Program-made: the position numbers and the translations under genes
In this document: in pieces, positions 48,641-61,150 of the stretch
Numbering within the stretch: the first letter of the stretch is position 1
How the letters are laid out: every line of letters starts with the position of its first letter
Assembly (NCBI GenBank): GCA_026419785.1
Contig: JAODTK010005620.1
Location: forward strand, 124,001 to 188,000
Source: Sclerodactyla briareus
Taxonomy: Eukaryota > Echinodermata > Holothuroidea > Dendrochirotida > Sclerodactylidae
Length of the DNA: 64,000 nt
Direction: 5' to 3'
Notes under the pieces: generated by a model
Seen by the model: the letters and a program-made list of their open reading frames with translations, nothing else
What the model was told of the DNA's origin: nothing
Databases searched by the model: none

Positions 48641-51600
48641 GTAACGAGGGTCGCGATAGCAAACTTCTTACCATTTTAGGTCACCGTAAAGAAAAGGTTG
48701 TCGACCATTGCCCTAGGGGACACTATATGACTACTTTGCGTAGATGGGATAGACCCGTCACGGGCAGTTCCACTCGGTGAGGACAAATGAGCAAACGGAG
48801 GGTTGTTTGCTTCGTTGGCTGTTCAAAAGAGAGACCGATGATGGCAATAGTTTACTGCAGGTCTTGTCCTGATTTTTCCTAGGATCACCAGGGTGTTTGT
48901 GTGGTCGATAGTGGAGTCTCGGAAAGCTGTAGGTATTTGAGGGCGATCTGTGCGGCCCGATTTCAGTATGTCTGCAGCGAGTATCGTGGAAAAAAACAAC
49001 AAATCAACATTCAAGTTTCAAGTTGTGGGACATCTGTGAATGCAAGACATTTTTGCATGTATAATTCCTATATTAGCCTGCTATTTCGGCTCGTATCTTC
49101 TTTCATTCATATGCTGCTTCTAGTAAGTAGTAGGCCCCAACAAGGCTGTTCAATTCGCCCTAATCAGAGAATCCAGATGGTTACAACTTAATACTAATAA
49201 CGAACGGGTAAGTGCTCCTATCCGACTGTGATCTTATTCGAACCCAGGAAAAAAATGCGTGAAGATTCACTTTCAAACCATGTGAATTCGTCAAAAAATT
49301 GCGGCGTCTTAAAACCTTCACTGTTTAATCATCAAAGGATGCAACTGTTGGTAATTAGGAGGCGAACATTGGTAAAGTTTTATTAGCCGTTTAGAACTAC
49401 TAAGTGGGGATATATGACATCCCAAGCTTGACACTGAATTCAACGGAATTCTCCGTTACGCGGTCATGGCGTGTACGCACCAGTGGCCAATGCCAATGGC
49501 CTGCTTCATATACTTACACGGTGAAGGCTTATCCTAAGCTTTTAAAGTGAATTGACGAAGCCTGCTTTGTTGCTGCTTGACTGGTGTCCAGCAAACGAGT
49601 AACGTAATGAAATTGACTGTGTTCAGTGGGACACTTACTTCCCATAGGCCTACAATTGAGGTTCCGATTTGGAACTAGCTCAAACCAGCTATAGTATGAA
49701 TAATACTAAAACTTCCGTTAGAATACAATGGACGATTCTTCGGTGGTAACTTGATGAAAATCAAACACCGCACCGGCTATGCCACACTTACGGGGGATGA
49801 CCGACCATGACCAGCATTTGAAATAACTGGTTGCACAATCAAATGCTCCCAAATGAGCGAATTTGCAACACTTTTTGAAGTGCACAGCAGTCATTTTGTA
49901 CACAAGCGGGTATGAACATTTTTTTTTTCATTTCAGGTGCTATTTTCCAAAAAAAAAATCGCACCCCCCGCAATCCCATTTCGGGTGCTACTTCGGGATT
50001 TCGGGTATTGGCTCAACCATTGAAAAGTGGTCCCAAATGCATTGCTAAGCCCGCGATTGGTTAGCTATCAAGAACGCACGCACTGTTGTGTTCAACATGC
50101 AGTGCAAACATCTTTCCATATATATCTGCGGCCATAGTGATTTTTCACAACAAAACGATCCATTTGGCTGCAGGGCATGTATAAATGTGGAGAGGTCGTA
50201 CTTCAGTCACATGGCAGCGGAATGGTAAATTTGGGTAGCCTGACTTGCAGTTCGTTACTGCCGTGCACGCACTTGCAAGATAGACATACTGAATTGCCAC
50301 TCCATTCCTCGGCTAGTTTATCCAGTCTTGCCAAGTGGGTATTTCTTCTTGTCAGGTTTTTTTGAGCATTTGTGGACTTGTACACTGCTCCGATTCTGGC
50401 GAAATTGATCAGAACCGAATCAGCGTATCTACCTCTCTGAATTAGTGTTCAACCGATTATGCCAATTATCGGATGTACCGATACCGATTATTTTCCCCAT
50501 AATCGATTCCGATTCCGATACCAATTCAAGTCAGCATTACACGTTCACATGTCTTACATAATACGTAAGGCAACTTCCATGAGTTAAAATCCCATCATAG
50601 GCCTAGTAATAATTCAGCTTTTTCGTTCAGTCATTACTTAGCAGATTCCATCTTTTTATTGCATGCATAGGTTTGGTTCCCGTGAGGTACGAAAAAATAT
50701 ACGCCAGCTTTCGAAATGGATTAGGAAGCTCCGATACTCTTGTGAATATCATAAAGTCGGTACGCGCGGCCAGCTGCACGGAAGCCCGAAAAAACTTTCC
50801 ATGCATACACCGTCCACAAACAACAGTGTGTATGTGTTGTACACAAGTGATATGCGGTGGTAACATCAACGTTCGAGGCATCGTCCACACACACTTAACG
50901 TCTATGGCAGGTTTTCCATTGGCCCTGTGGTGAAGACCGAAACACTCGAGCGGGAGCGATCGCCGGATTCAACTATAAAAGGTTGCTGTGGCCTGTGACT
51001 CGCGTAGACCTACGCTACTCAATGCAGCAGGATGGTGTAATTACACCAATTTCTCACTGGGTACAACAATGATAAGTATTAGTTTTCGCAATGACTTTAG
51101 CGCATTCACAATCAAATTACAGGCCGTGTCTGTCTTGCTTCGGTAACCATGCCAAATCGATGGCAATGGTTATGTCCCCCACCCGGTAGCACATGCCTTT
51201 CGTAGTTTGAGTGATGTCTCATGTCAATAGTGCAGTGATAGCGCGAGCAAGATATAACCTAGTTATGGTACGGCGGAATGAACGAGGCGTTTTGTGAGGT
51301 TTATTTATCGGGGAGGGCGGGTTTTGGACGTACATTGTATCGCATATGGTTTTCGAGCTGAAATGAATTCGATACGGAAGAAAGAAAGAGTAACCAATCT
51401 GAGACAAAAACAGCGGCAGAATGATGTAGTTCCACGAATATTTTGGCTCTTTGGGCAGTTCCATTTTATGGGGGTTGTGCTCGCCCCGAGATTACCGGTG
51501 CGATTTTGCTAATGTGTCACTGAATTTTCGCACACTCTATTCGATTCGGGTGCAGTTTTGGACCTTTCGGGTGCGGATCGCACTCCGCACCCCTGTTTCT

Positions 51601-52540
51601 TCCGACGCTGTACAAAAAGACATATAGCAGCATACAGTTCTCTACATTCCTCGGTTTTCCTCCCAAAAATTGCACCAATGTGTGGCAATATTTAAAACCA
51701 GTGTTAGCGCTAAGGATTTTTTGTTGGGAGGAATTTTCAAACATCAGAGATGATCAAGTAGTCCCTATGATATTGTGCTTAAGTGAGATACAAATTAGGA
51801 AACACCAGTCCCTCCATGTTTTATGTGGAGATATTCACCAAAAGAGAGAGCTGCAACCCTGGGCTGGCAGTCTGGGCAAGTAGCGCTTTGCGAATCGATC
51901 CACCAGGTCGTTCTTAAAAAAATACAACCGGTAGACAACATGATAGCTGCAATATTGTGAGTGGCTACTACGTACTATGAATATGACATTTGTTGTTGTT
52001 ATTTTGATAGGATTGAGTAGGGACAGCGTGAGGCAGTAATACGAGCTAAGCCGTTATTATGATAAAGTTTGCGGGGGGATTCTCCCGGTTGCATTTATTT
52101 TGGGCTGGGATTTTTCTCACCCCTCAATAGTCGAAAATGAATGGGGAAAAACTATGACAATGACTCTGTTTTGAGCCGTTGATTGAACTGCGCTATGGCA
52201 AGTTTTCGCAGTAGAGATGGTGTACGTGACACACACTGCACTTGTCGCATGTTTGAGTTTTTGGACAGTACATGCATGATGCCTAGAAGGGAGAGTAGAC
52301 ACTTTTTTTTTCATACATAGAGTGGCTTTGATTTGGGCGCCATTCGACTGGGGGTAATTAAATAATTCAATTCCCTTTCGAAGATTAGTTATGGTAGGTT
52401 TGGCACTTCTACAAGTTTTGACAGTCTCTGGGTCCACTAAGATCCAAAGCACATGTAACCATTCATGACATTCTCATAGAGTCTGTCCGTGTTTCATGTA
52501 AATTTCAATTTGGGGAGGTACTGGTTTGTTTTCATCACGA
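48641..52540. other. Gene-free stretch
   Basis: No gene recognised. 50444-50530 has an imperfect tandem 'ccgatt/ccgata' phrase typical of an interspersed element. 51530-51600 and 49930-50000 share cgggtgc-type wording. Confidence 0.35.
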
Positions 52541-52549
52541 TCCTCATGT

Positions 52550-53400
52550 CTTTAGCCAGGTTATGGCCTTCCATACTGGAATACAGTAGTCGATGGGGTC
52601 TCACCAATGACTTAGTTCACCAAATTATTGTCCCTATTGCTGAGTTCATCTGATCAGGCTATCAACTATGTTGCCTTATGCTGCTTCCGCCCACGCTTAC
52701 CAAGGGTCCTACTTCACTTCTTTAGTGTCAATTTTTCAGTTACGTTAAGTAGGCCCCTAATATGTATAATGTGGGTTGTCATGTCAAAATGCAGGATTGG
52801 CACTTAATCCATTATCGAACGCATAGCCATTCTCTGTCCATGGCCATCAATTTGTTAATGTCTCCTTGTAGCTGCTCCCGAGCGTTCACCCCTTCTAGTG
52901 GTCGGATAACTTGGTGTCGTCTGCAATATTTGCTTAAAACTTGAATAACTCCAGATCCATATCATTCATGAATAGTGTGCAGCATATTGGTCCAAGTATT
53001 CACCCCTGCACGACTGAACTTATCACCTTCTTCCATTCAGATTACACTCCTTCAGAAATCACTCTCTGTCTTCTGTCTTTAGCCAGTTTAGCCATTCCAG
53101 TATTCCAGTCAAGATTGGACCTTCTATACGTGCACTCTAACCTTTGTAACAAGTCTATCAAATATGTGTTACAAAATCGAATGCCTTTCGTAAGTCCAAA
53201 TACACAACAGCCACTGGAAACGCCCTCCTGTTATAGGTGGCTGCGCAAGAACTGCGCCAAGCAAGTCTCCAGCTGGCAATCTTCATGCGCTCTAGTTGGT
53301 GCTTAAAATTTCCTTCCAGGTTCTGCTTGTCATGTTTGAAATCCACAAAGTGATTCACAGCGTATCTCAAAATCTTGTAAGGCCTTATGTTCTGTTCCAA
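52550..53400 (-). pseudogene. LINE reverse-transcriptase fragment
   Basis: On the minus strand: YLDLRKAFD (53172-53206), a weak LGPI…FMNDM segment (about 53000-52960), ADDT (52913-52924), then QLQGDINKLM…W…KC (about 52890-52790) and DYCIPVW…LAKDM (52600-52545). This is the conserved block order of a non-LTR reverse transcriptase of the Jockey/CR1 group. Frames shift at least five times. 5'-truncated: nothing before the first catalytic block is visible. Confidence 0.8.
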
Positions 53401-53404
53401 TATT

Positions 53405-53670
53405 CATTCTTCCACGGCCAGAACCTGTTCTCGCAACCCAGATTTCGAACTAAAAACCTATGGTGACGTGTTTTCCTGGTTGGGCCTTTCTCTCTGAAAC
53501 GTCCTTCTAGAGGATGTTCGCAACTCCCCTAGTATCAGCTCCTTCAAGAGAAAGCTGAAAACTAATCTGTTCATGCTTCACTCTTGATTTTCTTCTGCTT
53601 CTTTGTTATAAATAATTTGAAGGCATTGCATTAAGAGCTATATAAGCACGACTTTATCATTGTTATATTC
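53405..53670 (+). pseudogene. LINE ORF2 C-terminal tail and 3' UTR
   Basis: The plus strand encodes a LEDVRNSPSISSFKRKLKTN tail ending LFMLHS and a stop near 53585. This is the typical WNxLPxxV…FKxxL C-terminus of LINE ORF2, followed by a short AT-rich 3' UTR to about 53670. It is heavily 5'-truncated and points away from the LINE fragment at 52550-53400, so the two lie back to back. Confidence 0.75.
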
Positions 53671-54170
53671 TATTGATTCCTTGCGACGGGGTAGTCCTAA
53701 GGAATCTATTGCGTCAGCGTGGCCTGCGAATGTATGTATGTGTGTGTGTATTATGTATGGTGTATGTTAAACACCTACTTGTAATCAGGCTAAGTCCAGA
53801 ATGCCTGGTGGGATTCAAGTTCAAACTTGGTGGGTGGTTTAATTCCCAGATGGTACATGAACGGCTATTATTTGTGAATGAGTCAGGGGGTCAGTTTTGG
53901 GGCGAAAAGTAGAAAACTGTAAAGTTCTGGTATTTTGGGCACCTTACCTCGTTTAATCAGGCAAAAGTCAACCTGACTGTGTGGGATCAGGTTCAAACTT
54001 GTGGGGGTGTGTGTTCCATGATAAAGTACATGGGGAAAAAAAAAAAAACGCTATTTATGTGTTTGAGTAGGGGGTCAATTTTGGAAATTAAGAAACTTGA
54101 AACACAAACCAGGACGTGTGTCCAAGGAATCACTAAGCCTTATTGGCTTCTGGTTATATTATTATAGTAA
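53671..54170 (+). repeat. Repeat with two diverged ~190-bp units
   Basis: 53800-53900 and 53980-54090 share gggat-caggttcaaacttg, a 'gggtgtgtgttcc/ggtttaattcc' segment, ctatttatgtg/ctattatttgtg, and gagt-agggggtcaattttgg. Same wording style as families 2 and 3. Confidence 0.6.
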
Positions 54171-54225
54171 ATATTATTATTATTATATATTATATTATTA
54201 TTATATTATTATTACAAAAATTCCT
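54165..54225 (+). repeat. (ATT)n microsatellite
   Basis: ATT/ATAT-rich tract leading into repeat family 2. Confidence 0.85.
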
Positions 54226-54299
54226 CAATTTGTCCCAGTATTGTAACATGTTTTGAAACATGACTTCCTCTTTCTGATCAGTGCTGTGTTTCATCGCTA

Positions 54300-54770
54300 G
54301 TCTATTTATCTGTCTGTCAGGTCTGTCTGTCTATCTATCATTCCATTATATCTATCCAGTCTGTGAGCTTTTTGGCCACAAAAAGGTCATGCTGGATTAT
54401 TCCTGACACGACTTGGTCACAATGTTTATTATTGATGGGTCATTGTTGGACCACTGAAGGACAAGGTCAATGGTAATATATATACACCCTGTGTTAAAAT
54501 TTTAAAATGTTTCTGCTCTACGAATTTTGTGCACTGTTCTGATGTTCAGTCATAATGATCGTCCAACAGCCGTACCTGGCGTGTGTTGAGGAATCCCACT
54601 TGGGCCCAAGGGCCATTTTGTAAGATTTCACACAGTGGTACTTGAAATGCATCTTCTCCCACAAGCTTAATTTGGTTTCTTCAACGTTACATGTTATGGT
54701 CCTAGGGTTGGTAGAGAGCAAATGGGGGTGTTCAGGAATTTGGGCGGAAAATCTATAGGTATGTTTTGAC
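54300..54770 (+). repeat. Dispersed repeat family 2, copy B
   Basis: Has the same (TGTC)n/(TCTA)n-type head (54308-54350) and collinear body as 30925-31650, ending near agagcaaatgggggt. Confidence 0.8.
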
Positions 54771-54779
54771 ATTGCTCAG

Positions 54780-55091
54780 AGTCTCAAAGATGTTTTACAT
54801 GATGTCAGTGATATATCTAGGGGGATCCCCTTCTGTGAATCACAAGAAGAAGCTCCAGCTCATAGAGATCTGAATGGCCTTGATCAGCTGAAATTTGATG
54901 TGGGAGTTCTACTTGAAGCTCCATTCAGCCTTTGCGATAATCAAACTAATAATATCTGTCAGCCAAATACAAGAAATGCATCATCAAAGTTTTCCATTCA
55001 GCACTTGGATATTCAGCATAATAGCATCATGATATTGAAAGATTGTCATTGTTCGATACCGCTCTCAAGACAAACTCCATCAAAATCATAG
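54780..55091 (+). CDS. Unidentified terminal exon, 103 codons
   Basis: An acceptor (tttgacattgctcag, ending 54779) opens a frame that runs uninterrupted for 103 codons to TAG at 55089. It starts SLKDVLHDVSDISRG and includes SQEEAPAHRDLNGLDQLKFD and VLLEAPFSLCDN. Acidic and mixed composition, with protein-like texture and no low complexity. A random frame of this AT content would rarely stay open this long. Family unknown. It could be the last exon of a gene or a chance frame beside repeat family 2. Confidence 0.45.
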   Translation, partial: SLKDVLHDVSDISRGIPFCESQEEAPAHRDLNGLDQLKFDVGVLLEAPFSLCDNQTNNICQPNTRNASSKFSIQHLDIQHNSIMILKDCHCSIPLSRQTPSKS

Positions 55092-57990
55092 CACTTAAAT
55101 CATTTCTATTTTGGAGAAAATGGTGATCAGTTCGCAAAATGTTTCAAAAACGCCGGCCGGCTGTGACCCAAATATAGTTCGTTTCACCACAGGGACCTAT
55201 TCCCCAAATTACAAATTTTGTCCTCACTATCGTTTCAACAGATTTCTTTCAATTGTTTATAGTTTTTATATCAGTCAATACAATAGATTAAATGTATGGG
55301 TAGCTTCTAGCTAAGAGTAAGACGAAATGAGGCTGATGGAACTTTAACCTAACCCATAATAAATTCAGAGAAGTTTAAGTTCATAATATATCTGCATCAT
55401 TACTTTCAGTCTTGTAGGCTCAGTCTGGTGAGAGGAAATTCTGTGTACAGTTCTCTTGCAGTAGGGGTTCTTGTTTCAAAGTCAAGATATTGTGCTATTT
55501 TTTTGGGGGGGGGGGGAATGGGGTGAAAAAGTCATATTTTGAGTGATTCCTTCGAGCCCTGATGATATATGAATCCTATTGTATTGTTGTTTGGTCATTA
55601 CCCAGGTATCTGGGTCACCAGAGATCTAAGTCTGCAATCCTTGTTAATGTAGGAAGACGACGCTGGTCGGTCTGTTTAAAGATGGATTGTCGTCAATGAA
55701 ATCAATCTTTCAAACAATATACTGCACCCCGCCATTTCGACAATTGAAACCAATGGTATATGTCACGCATTTTTCTGTCCAAATAAAACGGATATAATAA
55801 ATTGAAAGTATGTGATTCCGATATCCCGATTGTGCTGCACATTACAATATTTTGTCTTGACGTCATGCAAATTCGCCGTCGCTTGCTCGCTGGACGCTAG
55901 CAGACGACAATCCATCTTTAAGTTTGAATTCTGTGTACATCTTCTCTTCACAAGAAGTACAGGAATCCAATCCTTGTTTTAATAGAGATCAAATCATTGT
56001 GAATAAATTTTTATTTTGAGAAATTTAGCTCGTTACAAACCATGGCAGTCAATATTGGTCTTGTTTACATTCTCAGTGTTATCATTGCACAGTGGTCCTA
56101 TGTGTGGGTGTTCAGGAGTTTCAGTAGGTTCCCTACATTACATTAATCGCCATGTTTCGATTTATGTATTACCATGTATATATGTTATAATCATGAGGTC
56201 AGCAGCTTCTTAGCAGTCGAGGAATCACTCTGCATTTCAGGCTTTGTGGCTCAAAAGGAAAAACAATATCACTGCCGCTCATTGCACTCCACTAAAAGTA
56301 CAAACTGAAGAATATAAAGCAGGAATGTGATGTCTGGAAGTAGAACAACAAAAAGTTGGGTGCAAATATGTAAAAGTAGGATATTAGCCATTTAAAAAGA
56401 TACATAGCCTCATGAGACAAGGCCTAGTAAAAAATGATGGACAATTTATTTCGGCTCTTGATAATGAACTGCAAAAACAATTTTGAAACACTGTGTCGGG
56501 ACAGTACCCATCATATCAACTTGCTTTGAATAGAAGACAGATTTTCCACTCATTGGAACGTTGCATAATGTTGGTTATTTTTGACAATTTTAGTTAGCAT
56601 GCATCTTGAATCTGTTCATTCCACAAACAAGAGGAATACTAAGCCTTTGTATTTTGATCGGACAAGACTTCGGAGTCCTCTTTCATCCCTCCAGACTGTA
56701 AAAAAGAAAGCAAACATGACCATCGCTATCAGATACATATAACGCGAAATGATCTGTATTGCCTGTTCCAGTATTGAGACTTTGGACTGTGGTCCAGCTA
56801 CCAGTTAGTGTGGTTGCCACGGTAACTGTAAACAAAAGCCTGTTCTGGTCAGTGTGTGCACTACTATAATTGAATACGACTGTACATTCTCTGAAGTCCT
56901 GTATTTGTATTGTAAATTTGGTCGGTTTTACCCTAGTTGAAATCACGTAGTATGGAGCAAACTATGGTCTATTGGTAACAGTAAGTTCTCTGGTAATTGT
57001 ACTTTTTTTTCCTGTGTTCATTTTTTGTTTTTCCACCGTTTTTTGAAATGTTCAGAGTTGTTATGCAACACACATTACCACATTATCATCTCATTTACTA
57101 GTATTCTTGTCATGTCAATTATGTAACCCCATGGTTACATGTTGCGTTTAAAATTGTCGTATAGCATCAGTCTCATTTGATGCAACTCTCGCAAAACATT
57201 GCACCCATTTGCGTCAAATGCTAGGGAGAGGCGGCTGCTAGTTTCTGGAATTTGCCGCTTCCTCCCCATTTTGGCTATGCCACGTCTACATGCGTGTAAT
57301 AACTTGATTCTAATTCTATTTTGTAGTCCGAACCTGTAATATCACATGGTGTGTTGTTGAACATTGAAAATGAACCTAACGACAAGGCCTACTCTCCTTT
57401 CCAGCCTATGATTTACCACAGGCCTTAAGACACTAATGAAGTTGTGTGTTTCTCATGAGGCTCTCCAGACTCCTACTGAGATAGAACAATGACAAGCAAC
57501 ATGGAGCAGCAGCCATGCCATGGTAACCCAATATGGGGAACCTTAGCTATTGTGTTCCCAGGAATACTTGCAAGTTGTGGTGTCAATTCTGCCTACTATT
57601 GTGTGACTATTTATACTCTGGAAGTCCCTTGAAGCAAATCCACAAATTGGAGCCAGTAAATTTTCAGCTTGACTACCATACAGTACTTGAGACAATTTTA
57701 CAAAACAAATCAATCATAGATTGAGGAGAGAAATGAGGGTTGAGGGAGAACTAGACTGTGCATACTCTGTTTTTCCTGCTTTTCTGGAAGAGATGGTGTT
57801 GATTAGAATTGGAATTGAAATGGGATTTGAATGCTTGTCTCATTATAGCATCAGACTATAGACTATAGATACCAACCCAGAACAATAAAAAGATAAAAAA
57901 ATGATGCTCAAGAAGTGTTTCAGAATTATTAGCTATAGGATATACATGTTCCAGAATTATTACTATATACGGTGTGTTCTGTCTCTACAG
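55092..57990. other. Mostly non-coding; one minus-strand open frame
   Basis: Poly-G at 55505-55518. The minus strand 56683-56946 is open for 87 codons with moderately protein-like peptides (TIQIQDFRECTVVFNYSS, TLTGSWTTVQSL); splice borders are unclear, so I do not call it a gene. Confidence 0.35.
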
Positions 57991-58138
57991 GCTAGGGAAG
58001 AGAGAAACAAAGAATTGGAGCACCATACCAAGATACAGCCTGTTGGAGTTAATTCTTGCCCTGAATGCATTTTCTCAAAGAAAATATCGGACCCGTGGAG
58101 ACAAACGGGTAACTCTTTGACAAGAAATGTCACGCCAG
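57991..58138 (+). CDS. Internal exon of an unidentified gene
   Basis: Textbook borders: tgtctctacag before 57991 and cag|gtgagt after 58138. The only open frame reads AREERNKELEHHTKIQPVG…NSCPECIFSKKISDPW…SLTRNVTP, ending in phase 1. Composition is that of a cytoplasmic or nuclear linker region with a short charged helix. I do not recognise the family. It joins in frame to the exon at 59015-59123. Confidence 0.6.
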
Positions 58139-58596
58139 GTGAGTGCATGTACAGGTTTCCAATCGTATCCTTGGTGTGGGTGTGAACTTCTTGTCTTTAC
58201 CTTATATGTATCAGAGTCAAAATCATAGTTCTATACTGTGGACATAGGGAACACCTTCACCCCTGCCTGACCCGGCCCATTCCCCCATCATAATCTCTTT
58301 CAAACACAAAAATGTACATGTATGATTTTATTTACCACTTTGTACCGTCTGGTACTAGACTATATTCTGTTATAAATAGTTGTTCTCATGTTCCGCTAGA
58401 AATTACGTTACCTGTATCCTAAGTGGGCACTCATATGCTTGGGGTTATTGTGTGGAGAATGGCTTTTGAAGTATCAGAAGGTCTGTACAGAACCATTTGT
58501 GTTCATTTTTTCAAAGTAATTTCTTTGTATTTTCCTAGCTGCCATTACTGTTTGAAACCACAACACACATCTTTTCCGATGTTCTCGTTGATCTAT

Positions 58597-58628
58597 GGGG
58601 GAGAGGGGTGGGGGGGGGGGGGGGGGGT

Positions 58629-58662
<34 letters not shown>

Positions 58663-58678
58663 GGGGGGGGGGCGGGGG
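58597..58678 (+). repeat. Long poly-G tract (~80 bp)
   Basis: Almost pure G with a few T, A and C interruptions, within the intron between the two exons at 57991-58138 and 59015-59123. Strong G-quadruplex potential; exact length not trustworthy. Confidence 0.9.
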
Positions 58679-59014
58679 AACCTGTGAAATTTTGTGCGGA
58701 AGCTGTGGTATTTTCTTCAGAAGAGTTTCAAAGATTGTTCTGCACACTGTATGTGCAACTTGAGGCAGTCAGTGTACCCCTTAGCATATTGCACAATAGA
58801 TTATCAATCATTCATTTCACTGTAATTGTAAAAATGCTTGTTAGGCTTATAATTGTCTTGAGTGCTGGGTAGAGTATGTTAGTCCTGGCTGTAACTACTG
58901 GGCCCTGGCCTGTGCGCACTTCTGAATCATATCATTTATACCCTGTAAAAGTTTCTCCTTAGAACTGGTGACATATATTTACTGTTCCCTGATGATCGTC
59001 TTTTCACCCATAGA

Positions 59015-59123
59015 GTCCTAGGAATTTTCCACACTTCCAAGACCTAACCCCGGCCAAGCACTGGAGACTGACCCCGACTCCATCCGACTGATGTCCTCCC
59101 GGAGGAAACTTGCCTTGGAACAG
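59015..59123 (+). CDS. Internal exon of the same unidentified gene
   Basis: Acceptor tttcacccatag before 59015 and donor cag|gtaagt after 59123. In the phase set by the previous exon it reads EFSTLPRPNPGQALETDPDS then IRLMSSRRKLALEQ. One TAG lies just after the acceptor (third codon), which would be removed by a single base change or by using the acceptor seven to eight bases further in. The in-phase join and consensus donor support a genuine exon. Family not recognised. Confidence 0.55.
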
Positions 59124-60380
59124 GTAAGTGGACTCATCACATCAACAGACCTTGCCATTCCTCTATACCACTAGAATGACCTGTGTGGACAGCAACAGCA
59201 TTATGTCCACTTGGGTCGAGTAATCATACTATCTACCCTACCCCGGTTAAAACAACAGGAGCAATGACTCACCAATTCCGCAACCCAATGCCAAGATTGG
59301 CTTTATCTTTGCCTTAAGCCCGCTCAAGCCTACTGTGTATATAATTTATTCTGTGCCTAAAATCCCTTTTGATCATAATGTTTTATGTCATTCTCAATGT
59401 GGATCATCATTTGAATTGTAACGATGCTGGAAAGATATAATTTTTCACCAGATTCCTTTCAGAAACAAGGTAAAGTTGATCAGACTCTAAAATTCCAACT
59501 AAAATTACCCAGATTGGTTTTAGAGCTAACTGTAATGAAATTTTCATTGTAAAAAATGTATTAAAAGGGTGTTTCCATCTATACTTTACCAGCCACATCT
59601 TTCTATGAAATCTTTTGGACAACCAGAACAATTACGGCTGCCTCAGTCTCATAAACGATGAAGCTCAGTAGCTGAACAATGACCACAGAATGCCAAATCA
59701 TTTCATACTCAACTTACCCCATATTGCACTTTGCCCCCCACCATCCCGCGCCATTGACCTCTTTACATCTTACATCTATCTGAACTTTTACGTAGTCCGG
59801 GCTGGGCAACCTTATCGGCCTTCTTATATTTTGTGCCAGTTTAACGTTTAATTTCATGGAGCATCTTGGCTAAGAATTTTTCATCGATTTTTCATCGCCG
59901 AAAATCACCCATCCGCTTTCATCGACATTCAGATCTTGCTAAGCATTTCTTCCGACGTCGTCTATCGGATCTGTTTATCCTTACCGGTTTGCGTGATATT
60001 GGGTTGGATTTATTCTCCTCCTCTCCCGCTCGATCCCCGTTTGCGGACGTCCATATTGAGTCCCTAGGCTGCTCCTAGAACAATAGGGTTGTGCATGGAT
60101 TCCCCCGTAGCCTAACACAACGCGGGTGGTGGGCTCCTTTGTTGTTAAGGTTTCAGTAGGGCTGGACTTGGTGTCCGGGTGGCTTTCCCTAATGAGGCCC
60201 CCCCCCTCCCTCCTCCCTCCTTGGGTTTTTTCCCCTCCCTCCTGTCCCCTTCTCCCGGGGGGTGTGTCTCTCTCTCCCCGCGCGGCGCTAGGAATGTTAC
60301 GCAAGACGGGTGAGAGCGGGGTGAATGTGGGATACTTTGTTCGTTAACTTGGCTTGGGAGTCTAAGTTAACTCGTTCTTA
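59124..60380. other. Transition from gene-like to repeat-array DNA
   Basis: No further exon recognised. From about 60120 the sequence becomes C/T-rich (60185-60270) and then enters tandem arrays. Confidence 0.4.
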
Positions 60381-60399
60381 TCGTGATTTCGTTACCGGC

Positions 60400-60785
60400 T
60401 GATTACTTGTATTTTGTATAGTCTATACTGCAATACACTACGTTTATGACATTTCGCATTCATGTCGGAGTGATTCCTTCTTCTGATATTGCTTGTATAC
60501 CGTTCGTTATAGTCCTGATGGTTGTATTTTGTTATTCTTATACTGCATTAACACTCATCCATGACATTTCGCTTGTCATTCGGAAATGATTCCTATTTGT
60601 GATATTGTTTACAGGTCAGATGATGTATTTTGTATAGTCCTTATACAGCAATACCGAGTATTATGACTAATCGCATATCAGGTCGGAAAATGATTCCTAG
60701 TGTATATCACCCACCATGGTATACCGTTTCGTTAATCGGCTGATGTTATGTATTTTGTAAAATCTTATACTGCAATACACACCGT

Positions 60786-60825
<40 letters not shown>

Positions 60826-61150
60826 CTAATCACATTTCATGCTGTTCGTTATCGCTGATGTTATGTAATTGTTGGGTATAGTCTTATACTGCAATACACT
60901 CGTATTATGACATCACCTTTTCCTGTCGGATATGATTCCTATTTGTGATATTTTTATGTATACGTTCGGGAGGAGGTATACTCCTGAAGGCTATTTTCCG
61001 TATCTCTGCGTTATGTATTTTTGTATAAGCTCATAACTGCAATACACTCTTATTATGACAGATCACATTTCATGTCGGAGTTGTCTTCCGTATTTTGGTG
61101 ATATTGGTATGTATATCGTTCGGGAGGAGGTATACTCCTGAAGCATATTT
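60400..61150 (+). repeat. AT-rich tandem array, ~115-bp units
   Basis: About six degenerate units, each with tattttgtatagtcttatac, tgcaatacac, tatgaca, catttc, tgtcgga-tgattcctatt, tgtgatatt, tataccgttcg and gctgatgttatg. Units begin near 60409, 60523, 60625, 60749, 60866 and 61015. A 34-T run interrupts at 60789-60822. The last two units acquire a palindrome-containing segment cgggaggaggtatactcctg (60964 and 61117 regions). Confidence 0.85.

Noticed and set aside
58423..58872. 149-codon open frame across the poly-G
   Set aside because: It owes its length to a glycine run encoded by poly-G.
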